Shown piece by piece: positions 12,458 through 23,976 of a stretch of DNA of 64,000 nucleotides. The number at the start of each line of letters is the position of its first letter. Positions within the stretch are counted from its first letter, which is position 1. The position numbers and the translations under genes are program-made. The DNA comes from Carallia brachiata (lineage: Eukaryota; Streptophyta; Magnoliopsida; Malpighiales; Rhizophoraceae), in the NCBI GenBank assembly GCA_021464245.1, contig JADCRB010000016.1, positions 5,077,250 to 5,141,249 on the forward strand, read 5' to 3'. The notes under the pieces were generated by a model that made no database searches, had not been told where the DNA came from, and saw only the letters and a program-made list of their open reading frames with translations.

Positions 12458-12570
12458 GAAAAATAAAAAAGAAGTCACCACTTCTCGTCAGTCATCACCT
12501 ACCGCTGGCAGGTCTGCGAGTTCTTGATGCCAACGTTCAGTTAACTGATTCAACAGTTGTCAAATTACCA

Positions 12571-15399
12571 ATGAAGACCCTAACAATCTCTATAAACTCA
12601 ATTTACTGCACGAAAATCCACTTCCCTCGAATTTTCCTCCTCAACTTTCCGTCACTTTCTCGGGAAAATAATATAAAATTCCTCCGCTTTGCCCATGCAA
12701 GACCTCCCTCCACTCCCAGGCATCCAAAATTCTCTGCCATCGAAGCCTCTGCTGCCTCTGCTGCTGCCCATTACGGTGGCTGGGACGACTTGCAACTCGC
12801 TGGTGACTGGGCCAACTCCGGTGAGTCAACTCGGCTGCGTGATCTTCTGGTGTCCATAGGAATTGATGACAAAAGACATGTCTTTATGTTTCTGCTGGGC
12901 GTTTTCTGTGCTTTTGCGGTTTCGAGGATCAGGGTTTGGTCAATTATGTTGTTTCCAGCTACTGCGTTGGTCTTTGCGGCTGGTTTTTCATTTGGGTTTG
13001 TTCGTGGTGGTAGCTTTAATGATTTTAGTGTAAACGCAAGTAAGAGAAGGGCAAGAGAGGAAATCTTTAGGGTTTATGGTGAGAGATTGAGGATTTTGGG
13101 GTTTTTTGATGGCTTTGAAGATAAGGTTGATGATCTTAAGAATCATATACAAATAGCTATTGATACTGAGGAAATTGTACTCGCTGATTTGGAAATGTAT
13201 CTGAATGTAATCGAATCAATAAAGTTAAATGCTTTGAATGCCAGAAGTGACGTTCGGGCGATTGTTGATAGCATGGGAAACAATAACAGTGTGCCCCTTG
13301 ATAACCAGAAAACATCAAATAGAAAAAAGAAGGAAATGGGTGATGTTGGGTTTGAGTTCTGGCAATTTTTTGGGAGTTTGTTTGGACAGGAATCGATTAA
13401 TTCAAAGATTAATAAAGCAACAGAGAAAGCCAATATCAAGCAACGAACTCTGGAGGAGTTGGGAAATGATCATACGCAAGGAAATAACTCACATCAGCAA
13501 TTGAAGAAGAGGTCCTGGAAGCTGTTGGTAATGATAACGAAGTGAAAATTATGTGTTATCTCGTGATTTGTTAAATAAATCGCATTTGGATTGGGATAGA
13601 GAAGGGAAACTCAGAATAATTTCCAAACGTGCAAAAATAAATTCTAGGGAGATAGATGGGAGTCCAAAAAGATTTATTAATAGTACTGGTGAGTATTCTT
13701 ATGAAAGCAGCAAGTTGCGTTTTGTGAATAATAGCCATATCACTTGGAACATGGACCAAAATCATGAAATTGAGAGAAGGAAATCCCATGACAATGTGAT
13801 TGATTTTGCGGACTGTGGCGCCAGCTTGAAAAATATGGAAACAGAAGCCTCCTTTATTCAGCAGCAAATGTTTGAGAGCAGAACATACAGGTCTTCTCAC
13901 AGCAAGAAGATGAATGGGGAGGATATTTACACATCTCAATTTATAAAAGAGATGGAAAATGATGATTTGCCTTTGCCTGATAAGCAGTCTGTATTGGAAG
14001 GTGAAGTTGGTTCGCATCCTTCAGCGGTTTCAGATGATGTCGTGTTTGATAGATATCTTACAAAAGCTAACAACCTCCTGAAACTAGCCAAGGAGTCCAT
14101 AAGGGGCAGGCATGATGAAGAGCATGCAGAGACCATATTATGCAAGTCTACCAAGTTACTCTCTAGAGCTGTAGCCATGAAACCCATGAGTTTATTAGCG
14201 GTCGGCCAACTGGGAAATGCATATCTTCTTCATGGAGAACTGAAGCTAAAGATAAGTCGTGAGTTGAGAAATATCCTCTCAAGGAGGGATCCCTCGTCTG
14301 TCAAAATTCAGGGTAGGATTCTCAATGGTCTAGATTACAAAGTGATGAATAAGGATAGAGTTGCATCTATACTTGTGAATGTGTGTGAAGAATGCGAAGA
14401 ACTTCTAGTAGAGGCAGGCAGAAAATATCGGCTGGCTTTATCAATTGATGGGAGTGACGTGAGGGCCTTGTATAACTGGGGCCTTGCTCTCTCCTTTCGT
14501 GCACAATTGATTGCAGATATTGGACCAGTAAGCTTCACCTTCACATGTATTTTTTTTTAATTTTTTGTAAAGTACCTCTCACATGTAGCATATTGTTGCT
14601 GGTTTCTTAATTAACACCAGTGTAATTTTTGCTCGTGAATTACTTGAATGAGGATGATCACTTCACCTGAACAACTGAGAAATAATGTCTCAGCAGCTTA
14701 CCATTTAGTAATTTGACATTGTTGCCAACTCACATATTGTTCTCTCTTTGAATGTCAGGAAGCTTCTTTTGATGCTGACAAAGTGTTCTTGGCTGCAATT
14801 GATAAATTTGATGCCATGTTGTCCAAGGGCAATATTTACGCACCAGATGGTAAGTTTCCTTGCTAGAGGATTGAGTGTGGATGTTGTGCCTAATACCACT
14901 TGATACTGTGCATTGACATTAAAAGTTTGTTTCACAGAATGAAGCCATGGATTCTATGGCTATAAATCATTAAATGGCACTAAATAACTGCAAGAAGTAC
15001 GTTTTTATAGACTAGTATGTTAATTTGAACCACTTACAACTAAAAATGATCAAAGATTGTTGTCTTACCTGGAGTTCTGGTAAGCATAGCAATTTAGAAG
15101 TTTCCACGGCAAATTTATATGTTATGTGAGTTACATAATTGGAAGTAGTGATTGAGTAGTTCGGTAAAGTGTATGTTTGCTGATTTGTTTAGCATTTGTG
15201 GATTACAGCCTTGTTCAGATGGGGGGTGGCATTGCAGCAAAGATCTCATCTGCGGCCATCTAATAGCAAAGAGAAGGTGAAACTGTTGCAACAAGCACAG
15301 AGGCTCTATGAAGATGCACTTGAAATGGACTCTGACAATCTCCAAGTAAGGGAAGCCCTGTCATCGTGTGTGTTTGAGCTCAACCAGATATTCTTCTAG
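12571..15399 (+). CDS. Plastid-type TPR-repeat membrane protein, three exons, two frame breaks
   Basis: Exons: 12571-14527, 14759-14849 and 15209-15399, with GT-AG introns and matching phases. I chose the ATG at 12571 because the open frame before it is MITE sequence and the protein then begins with a Ser/Arg-rich, transit-peptide-like stretch. Two hydrophobic segments follow (about residues 103-150). A long charged middle leads to a C-terminal TPR-like helical region (KYRLALSIDGSDVRALYNWG, then ALFRWGVALQQRS and RLYEDALEMDSDN). It resembles the plant TPR proteins annotated as chloroplast lumen common family; that is recalled, not searched. Single bases seem missing near 13497-13503 (CAGCAATTG) and 13544-13550 (GTGAAAATT); with two added, 2,239 coding bases become 747 codons. 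Between the breaks the third frame reads EEEVLEAVGNDNEV, so conservation continues. Function beyond protein-protein contact is unknown. Confidence 0.8.
14528..14758 (+). other. Intron 1 of the TPR gene
   Basis: GTAAGC donor and TGTCAG acceptor. The flanking codons join in frame. Confidence 0.8.
14850..15208 (+). other. Intron 2 of the TPR gene
   Basis: GTAAGT donor at 14850 and TTACAG acceptor at 15203-15208. The last G of exon 2 joins CC to give Ala, followed by LFRWGVAL. The alternative TTTAG acceptor farther left gives the wrong frame. Confidence 0.8.
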
Positions 15400-16277
15400 T
15401 GTCATTGAAGAAAGGTTTAATATTACGTGCCTTCCATATTGTTCTTGGTCCTTTTAGTTGAAATTTGTATGCTACCCAGCATATACAATGTAGAATGATA
15501 TTTGAGGATAGAGATTAGGGAACATAGTTTGCCGTTTTGCGTAACGATGATTGAATGCAAGGAACATTCTGCCAGTTCCCTCCCCCATCCTCATCCGAAG
15601 TGCATCCCATGTTTCCAAAGCATGCTCAAGTACTCAACTGAGAGGAGATGGCATAATTGTACAATTGATGAAGATGATGGTTGTTTTTTCCCCCTTTATG
15701 TTCATCAAGTTTATTAGTCTTTTTGTAGCTCGCCTTTTAGAAGGGCTTAAAGGAAAGAAGGAAGTTTTTCTTAACTGTCAGCCCGAGTCAAGATATATCT
15801 AACACAAGGGTGTTGAACTCATGCCATCTTGATACCCTGGCTGGCTCTATTATTGTCCGAATTGCATCTGTTTCGTTATATACCAAACCTTATAACATAA
15901 AATCACATCAACGATTCCTAGTAATGTCGTGAAGTAATTTCAATTGCTCAAGGAATTTCATTGGGAATATAGATCTAAGTCTCAAAAGAGCTTTTAAAAA
16001 AGGCACCAAATCATTTTCTTAACTCTCAACTACTATATAAGTTTTGAGAGCAAATTTGGATCCAGAAAACAATAATGCCCCAATTGCAAACCAGTATTGG
16101 ATCCACACCATCCCAGTTCATAAATGTATTACCTTAGAGTACATATAATATAGCTGTGCAAAGCACAAAGGCTGAAAAAAGAGACGAAGAAAGAGAGAGA
16201 GAGAAAAAAAGAAGAGGGGGGGGGTTGGGAAATGATGCTGGACTTGCTCAATCCACGTATGCAAATGTCTCATAGCC
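15400..16277. other. Convergent intergenic region and 3' UTRs
   Basis: It lies between the stops of the TPR gene (+) and CBSX5 (-) and should hold both 3' UTRs. There is a purine microsatellite at about 16190-16220 (GAGA run, then G-run). No other gene is seen. Confidence 0.6.
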
Positions 16278-18498
16278 TTACACCATAGATTTCAAGCGTT
16301 CCCGGAAAACTTTCATTACTCCTGCAAAGGTAACAACTCCAACCAAAGAGCCATCATCCTCAACAACCCACATGTAAGTCACGCGATGTGAAAGTGCCTG
16401 AATCATCACCGCAACCAGCGAGCTTGATGGAGAGCACACAATTGGTTCTGTAGGATTCTTAAAAGCTCTCATAGAATGCCCATTCAATTTCCCAGTGCTC
16501 GTCCTTCCCAGGCCAAACTCCTCATCTGATGAAGACAGTGAAGAGGATGAAGAGGAGGGTGACCACAAATCCCTGGTTCATCATCCATCAAATCTACAGC
16601 TGCCCCTAATTTCCTCTCTTCCAGTCTTTTCTTCACCAGTCTTACCAAATCCTCTGGCGGGCTGTCACAATCTATATAAGCCATCAAATCCCCAGCTGTG
16701 AGTGTTGCTATCGCAGCAGCCGCTGACTCATCGCAAGAGTTCAATGTGACCGGTGAGATTTCCCCAATCAACCTGCTTTCCTCGTCAAGAACAGCAATGG
16801 ATGTTTGTTTTAAAAGGGACAAGGAGATCAGGGGTAATGCAGCGGAAACAGGATCGTCAAAGTGGACAGCGAAGATGGTTCTTGTCAATGATGTTGAGGG
16901 ACTCAATGGTGTAGTTGGAAGTTGGAGAGAAGAGGCCAATGGCATTCAGGAGATAGCGGATTATGTCCTCCTGGGTGAGCCAGCAGTACTCGTGACTGTT
17001 GTTGTGGAGGATGGAGTTGGACGATGGTTTGTGTATCAGCCTTTTTCTAGAGATGGGGCTGTGGATTGGTATCACAAGGTTCTGTGCCCCATCAAGAATG
17101 GCATCTATAGCCTCCAATAAGCTGAAAATCATACCGCAACGGTGATTATTTGCTCAAAACACAATTCATTTACATTAACATAAAATAAACCAGAACCAAC
17201 AATTCCCAGTTAAAACTGGTATGGAATCGGTTACTTGATGGTCTTTTCATTCATGCAAATTGGGATGGAATATCAATCAGGGCATGGTACACTTTCAGAA
17301 TTTTTTGCCTGAATTGCAAAGAATTTTCTATTTTCTGCAACGACAATTTTATTTTTTATAACAAAAAAAGTTTTCTTTTTTTTAACAAAAAGTTAAACAT
17401 TCGTCGTAGAAAGTAAAAAGCTCGTTACAATTTGGACAACAAAATCGGGCAAAAATTCTGGAACTCTACTATTTCCATATCAATTAAGCATCTAAATAAG
17501 GTCTAACTCAACTATACATAGGACAGCACCTTTTAATCAACACTAGCTCTTGAGAAAGCAAAAAACGGAAAGCTACAGAAGCTACTCAAACTCCCTGTCA
17601 AATTATGCAAATCGCGAACGTATCTTAACAAAATCAAATCTTAACCAGAAAGAGTAGCTTCAGTTACAAATCACTATCGACCATACTTGACCACTCCCCC
17701 ATGTTCACAGCTCAAATGTCCTTTTCTCTACTTAAAATTGTCTAATTTGCAAATATCCTTCCAAAAATTCTTTGAATTACTAGCTTAGAAGGGAAATAAA
17801 TGATAATCAACGTAATTGCTTAACCAACACAGATTGAAATATAAAAATTTGGATCGCATACCAAATAGTGCATTAGTACAGTTCCAAATTCATAAAATAA
17901 TAAAAACATGGAAAATATGGCAATTTGAAAAAAAAAAATTCAGTTTAAATTATGAAAAATAACAAAACCCAATTATTAATTTGGCTATTACAACGAAAAT
18001 AACAAATAATAATTCGATTATCAAATCAATTTTTATATGTAAGGGAAAATTAAATTCAATTGATAATAAAAAAAAAATACAAAAACGTAAAAGCAAAAAT
18101 CTTTTTCTTATTTTTGTTACCTGGCGTGAGGTTCGAGGTGCCTGACAAGGCTAGGAACGGCATGGGGACGAGAACGGAGACGGGCTCTTGAAGGGCTATT
18201 GATAGCCTTTTCAAATTCTCATCTTTGGCCAAGAAGCATATAACATCGGCCAAACAGACCTTACCGACGCAACGGCATTCACCTACATCACCGGAACGAC
18301 GGCCGCAGATCTCCGTGGATTACGGCGATGATGGTGGTGGTGGTGGTGGTCACAGCTCCAGACGCTCAAAAAAGGCTCGGCGGATCGCTTGAGAGCGGAG
18401 AGGGCGTCACCGACGGTAGCGGAGACGGAGAGAGACCTCAGCGGGGGCTTACCGAGGCACAGTTCAGACACGTCATGTGCCAATAAACTCACTGCCAT
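16278..18498 (-). CDS. CBSX5: CBS domain-containing protein CBSX5, two exons, four frame breaks
   Basis: Exon 1 is 18498-18121 (donor GTAACA) and exon 2 is 17121-16278 (acceptor TTTCAG). The protein starts MAVSLLAHDVSELCLGKPPL and has CBS-type segments: ADVICFLAKDE; LLEAIDAILDGAQNLVIPIH; YCWLTQEDIIRYLL; LIGEISPVTLN; AAAIATLTAGDLMAYID; and a last CBS strand VTYMWVVEDDGSLVGVVTF. This order matches Arabidopsis CBSX5. CBS pairs bind adenosyl ligands and regulate partners; the exact CBSX5 partner is unclear to me. Frame breaks: one base missing at about 18285-18320, one missing at about 18158-18170, one extra at about 16876-16886, one missing at about 16561-16575. Net correction turns 1,222 coding bases into 408 codons. 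A run of seven His codons follows SVWSCD in exon 1. It is either error-laden sequence or a young pseudogene. Confidence 0.82.
17122..18120 (-). other. Intron of CBSX5
   Basis: An AT-rich intron of about 1 kb with GTAACA donor and TTTCAG acceptor. No element is recognised inside. Confidence 0.75.
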
Positions 18499-18670
18499 GC
18501 ACAGATAACAAAAACCCCAAGAAACTTTTGAATGAAAACAAACAAACACAAAAAACACAAAGACAGATTTTCCTTTTTTTTTTCTTTCTGACAAAGAAAC
18601 TCAAGAGATAGAGAAGATGGAGATTTGTTCTGTATTAGACGGCCTTCGTTGTTTGGCGCGTGTGTGAGCT

Positions 18671-18673
18671 GGA

Positions 18674-18721
<48 letters not shown>
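18671..18721 (-). repeat. GA/CT microsatellite in the CBSX5 5' UTR
   Basis: About 25 GA units with a GATAG interruption. It reads (CT)n on the gene strand, a common feature of plant 5' UTRs and core promoters. A shorter copy at 26104-26135 belongs to the duplicated unit. Confidence 0.85.
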
Positions 18722-18724
<3 letters not shown>

Positions 18725-18798
18725 GGGAGGGGAGCTGAACTGGTGGTGAGGTGGCGGAACCGACGGAGGAGACGGAGACAATGAGGCTTAGGTGGAGG

Positions 18799-18805
18799 TT
18801 ATATA
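18799..18805 (-). promoter_or_regulatory. Probable TATA box of CBSX5
   Basis: TATATAA on the minus strand, 300 bp before the start codon and about 80 bp before the CT tract. The duplicated copy at 26220-26226 reads TATTTAA. Confidence 0.5.
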
Positions 18806-19328
18806 GAGCTGTCTTTGCAGATACGGTGACTATTTATGGCGGCGTTGGCTTTTTTTTTTTTTTTTGGCTGATATAAAGATTTTATTGGGTGGCCTTTTCC
18901 TCTAATTAGTAATTTGGTGTCCTATTTGTAATTATTTACATAGAATAAAACTTACTAAATTATATGAAAAAGATGGGAAGACCGAATGAAGAAAACGGAA
19001 GAGTGTAAATAATAGAATAATATGAAATATTTTTGTAATGGTATTTATTTTTTTATAATAAAAATAACGTTATGATTTCTTATATTATATTTTATCTGTT
19101 TTATTATAGAAATAATTAAGATCATTGTATTATTGACACTCCTTCTAATCACCAGTTTCTGTCATTACACCCACACCCTAAATTATAATACCTATAATAA
19201 TACATAATAGAAAAAAATAAGTAACTTACTTTTACTACAACACATTTAATTACACAGTAATATTAGTCATGATTAAATTTAAAAAAATAGAGGTAAATTA
19301 TGTAGTAATGCTTTAAATGATATAAAAT

Positions 19329-19693
19329 AGGGTTAATATAAAAACACTAACTTTGTACAGAATAATAAATTTAATACTAATTTTAAAAAGTAATAGTTTT
19401 TCCTTCCTTTCGAATTTTTTTTGTACAAATACAGTACATTATGATATTTTCTTAATATAATTTATCTGTTTATATGAAGTGACAATTATATGTGTTCTCA
19501 GATACTAATATATATGATTATCATATTATTGAGATAGACAGATTTTTATAAATCTGTCATTAAAACTGACAATTCTGTTAAAGTATATTAGATTTGTTAC
19601 AAAAAATTATTTGAAGGTAAACTATTACTTTTTAAAATTGATATTAAATTTATTACTCCACACAAAATTAATGAAATTTTTATATATTAATCC
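19329..19693. mobile_element. MITE with GGTTAATATA ends, copy 2 (unit 1 only)
   Basis: The left arm GGGTTAATATAAAAACACTA and the inverted right arm match the elements at 12102 and 31095. The corresponding place in unit 2 (about 26525) has no such sequence. Confidence 0.65.
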
Positions 19694-20461
19694 TACAAAA
19701 TATTTTTTTTAGTCTTTCTTTATTTAAAGAGTTGCATTTAATTTGTATGCTTAAACCACCAAATTATGAGTTTACTTAATATTTTCCTTAATTTTGAGCT
19801 CAACCATTAATTTAATATTCTGAATTAAGACAATTTGTTAATATTACAAGTTTGAGAGTCGAATGGAAATTTATCAATGTCACAAAAGTGGTCAATAAAA
19901 TAATTAAATATTTATATGTTTTTAATAATTTGTTTGTATTAAATATTATATTACAACATAATTAATATTTATATAATATAATAAAAATTAAAAATTTAAA
20001 TATAATAATTAATTTTTTTTAGAAATATAATAATTAATTTACTTGAATGAAAGTTCTCTAATATTTCTAAAAGGATCATGATAGTCTTACCAAAAACTGT
20101 TTCACTGAACTTAACTAAGGAAAAGAAAACAAAACTGATAAATCGTTAGTTAACGGCAAAAATATAGAGTCTATCCTTAAATCAATCTATTAAATGTTAA
20201 TAACTAAAAATTTGATAAATATCAGAGACGGTTTTTATGATAAGAATCATTATCCTTTCTAAAATCAAGGAGAGATGATCTTACTAAAAAATATAGAAAT
20301 ATTTTAATATTTCTAAAATTAAGCAAACAATGCCACATAATCAAAATGGATTGTTGAAGACACACACACTTTTAATCATTCTAACTAAAATAGATCCTCA
20401 AAATCGATTATGTTGCTAAAAAATAATAACTCAATTTTTTCTTAATTTCACTAATATAACC

Positions 20462-20492
<31 letters not shown>

Positions 20493-22509
20493 GACACGTG
20501 TAATGTGCATGTTTAATGATATTTTTGATGATTTATTTTCACTTTATATTATTTAAAAAATAAAAATATATTTTAATATTTAGTATTATTTTTTTAGAAA
20601 TTTTTTTCAACTTTGTTTGAGAAAATAAAATGATTTTTTTTTAATTTGGGAGTAGTTTTTTTTTGTCTTTTTTTTTCTTTTCTAAGGAAACCTCAGCATG
20701 GTTCTTTTTTTTTATTTTAAAGAAAAAATAAATAAATTTGAGAGATTTTCTTAATCTTTTTTCTTGGTTAAAAAAAGAATTCGAGAATAGTTTTTTATTC
20801 TTTTTTATTATTTTATTTTATTAAAATATTTTATAATTATAAAGATTTAATTATAGTATAAGGATACCATATAAATTAATAGATTCTTATTTGATTAGAA
20901 TTAAATTTATATTATTGATTTATAAAATTATAATCATGTCCTGACTATAATGAAAGTTTGATAATTATATGATATTTTAATACTTTTAATTAGCAAATTT
21001 ATAAGTCACATATCAAAGAGAAAAAAACTGAAATTTTCTCTAAACTTCTACGTTATATACAAACACAATATAGATGTGGACATACAAAAATTATTTGGAA
21101 TAATATAATGTTTCCAAGTTAAGTTGAATAAAATTAAAATTAAATAGTCGGCTGAATTTGAGTTTTTAACTATAATTTTATTTCAGTAATATGAGAGTCT
21201 TCTGATTTTGTTAACATTAAGGAAATGTTGTCACATTTTCTATTTTGTGTCTAAGAATTGTTGAGAATCACCGACTTTTTTCAGAAAGTATAAATATACA
21301 TATAATTTTTTAAAATTTTATATTATATCAATGATATTTAATATTATATTAATTATTAAAAAATAAATATCTCATATTCAATAGAAATAAATTTATAATA
21401 TGACTTATAATAAATATAATCTTTTCTTACTTTTAATCTTGACCTTTTGGTATGCTTTGAAACTCATAATCATTATTTGATATAATATCAAACTTGATTT
21501 ATCCCTCTTATCTACACTTGTTAATTTGGTCCATTTAAATGAGTTTGGTTTGTTTCAGTCTAATTTTTTTGTACCCCGTACTAATTAAGTCTACCACGTA
21601 TCAAAAAGGTATGTTAAAAAATAAATATCTTATATTAAATACGATTTTTTCTTATTTTAAAATTTGAATTTTTGTAAATTTTGAGGCCTGTAATCATTAT
21701 CTAACATTAATAATTTTAATAATTTTCTCAACATTAATCATACAATAACACTAAAAATAAAAATAGAAATTCTATCGATGGTGGAAATGTCTTGGAATTG
21801 AATTCGGGAACTGCATTGAATCTTTACTTCGTCAAGTTGCCGTGGCAGGTCAAAACGGGGGCGACGCGGTACTCAATTAAGAAAAAAGGGCACATTTAAA
21901 AAGGCCGTTTCCTTGTTGGAGACGTCAAACAATCTTTTGCGTTACCAGAAACATTAATAAACAATGATGGGTTCCATTTTTTATGATAAAAAAATTTATT
22001 GTAAGTATAATAGTGATTGAATATGTTGATTAAAATTAAAATAATTATTATTTATTAGACTTTTATGTAATTATTGTTAAATGGTAAACTTATCATCTAA
22101 ATATTGTTATGTCTAGTTGTACCTTTTCACATCTTATTACAGTATTAATAAATTTTTAACAGAAAACCACGCTTCTACATAATATCAAATAATTAGGCTG
22201 GGCAAAATTCTAATACTGGGACTTAAACTTATGTCAGAGCAACAGAAGATATGTCGAGTAATTATCAAATTACCACTTTAAATTCTATTAGAAAACAGAC
22301 TTTTTCTTACATTTTCGTTCGACAAATACTCGTTCTCACATATTTTGAGTCACGATTTTGTTATAATGTCTTCAAAATATAAAAAGAAAATGCCCCCCAA
22401 AAAAATGAAGAGATATTTGTGTGTAAATTGTCATTCCAGTCTATCTCCTAAATGCTCTGAGCTTATAATATCTTGTCTTTTTGTCTCCGAACGTTTAATT
22501 GTCCAAAGA

Positions 22510-23976
22510 CTTAACGATTGATTTTATTTAAAACATCTTTCAATTTTTCACTTATTGTCCACACCTTTTTTTTATTAAATCATGCCCAGTATGTTATTTC
22601 TATCGGTCTAATAATACTCATTATATACTTTTTTTCGTTAAGTGTGATTGGTGGTAAATATTAGATTGCCACATCAGATAAAAGTTGTCAAGTGAATTTG
22701 TTTTTTAAAAATATTTTTTTCAGATTTGTTTAACAATTAAAGAAAAAAAGAAAATAAAAAAGTATCAAAATAATTTCTTTTTGATAAATTTCTTTTTTTA
22801 ACAATTAAAAAAAATAAAAAAAAATTTCTCCCTCTCCTAACATATTTCTCCTCCTTCCCTATCTCTCTCTCTCCTCATTCCTCTGCCGTTGTTGTTCGGG
22901 TTTGCTTTGGAGAGAGGGAGGAGAGAAGAAGGGAGGTGGGATGACAGAGAAGGAGGAGAGAGAGGCGGGGACAGAGAGTGAGGAGGAAAAAGAGAGATCA
23001 TTATTTTTTATTTTTTATTTTTTGTTTAATTGTTATAAAAGAAATTTTATCTAAAAAGAAATTATTTGGGTAAAATTTTTTTTTTCATTTTTTCCTTTTT
23101 CTTTTCATTTTTTTAATTGTTAAACAAATCTAAAAAAATTAAAAAATTAAATTCACCTGCTACTTAAGTAAATATTTATGACGTGGCACAATAATGTGAC
23201 AACTTTTATTTGATGTGGCAGTTAGATATTTGCCACGTAATCACACTTAATGAAAAAAGTGCATGGTAAGTGATAGAAATAAGGCAAATATATAGATTTT
23301 ACCCATTATTTTTATTCTTTTTGAGAATTTCGCTCACAACGTTTTTTTGTTTTAAATTATGCCCTCAACGTTTCTGCCGTCAATCTTTTTTGCCCTCTAC
23401 AGTTAGTTTGCCGTTAAATTTAACATTTAGCAGTCCAATTATCATCACGTCGTCTAATTTAATTAACATGTGAGCATACAGTCATAATCTAGCATCTAAT
23501 AATTTATAAAAAAAAAATTTCAAAGATTACTTTTAAAAAATCAAAAGAAAATATTATTTATGATTTTATAAAGTTAAAAGTAAAAATAAAAATAAATAGT
23601 ATGTTATTTGTATACACTATAATAAGCAAATGTCTGAACAGGACTAATAAAAAAAAACAAGATATGACATATTATCACTTTATACTGACATGTTATTCAA
23701 ATTAGATGACGTGACGATAATGGACTACTAAATATTAAATTTAACGGCAAACCAACGACGGAGGGTAAAAGGATTGACGGCAGGAACGTCGAGGGTATAA
23801 TTTAAAACTAACAAACGTTGTGGGCAAAATTCTTAAAAAGAGTAAAGATCGTGGGCAAAATTTAGATATTTACCTAGAAATAAAGTGTTAGATATAATTT
23901 AACCAAAAAAAATTATAATGCATAGACAATGAATGAGAAACTAAAAAAACATTTTGAATAAAATTGATTTGTTAAG
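22510..23976. mobile_element. Long-inverted-repeat element A (unit 1 only), itself interrupted by element B
   Basis: The left arm (22510-22750) and right arm (23100-23273 plus 23884-23976) are inverted copies. CTTAACGATTGATTTTATTT at the left pairs with CTTAACAAATCAATTTTATT read from the right end. TTAAGTGTGATT...GCCACATCA and AGATTTGTTTAACAATTA also recur inverted. A GA-rich core (22810-22995) separates the arms. Unit 2 lacks the element at 28300. TAATTG occurs at both flanks (22496-22501 and 23977-23982), but the first copy is 8 bp from the left end, so the target duplication is unsettled. No coding sequence is seen. Confidence 0.7.
23283..23874. mobile_element. MITE B with long inverted repeats and a 9-bp target duplication (Mutator-like)
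   Basis: A 592-bp element flanked by the perfect 9-bp repeat TAGAAATAA (23274-23282 and 23875-23883). The arms of about 190 bp are inverted copies: GGCAAATATATAGATTTTAC at the left and GGTAAATATCTAAATTTTGC from the right, continuing through GTTTGCCGTTAAATTTAA. A 9-bp duplication and long arms fit nonautonomous Mutator-like elements. It lies inside the right arm of element A. Confidence 0.85.

Noticed and set aside
12376..12570. Upstream extension of the TPR protein
   Set aside because: The sequence is largely MITE arm, and the transit-peptide-like start at 12571 fits better.
16698..17120. Plus-strand open frame opposite CBSX5 exon 2
   Set aside because: Antisense shadow; the minus strand has clear CBS motifs.
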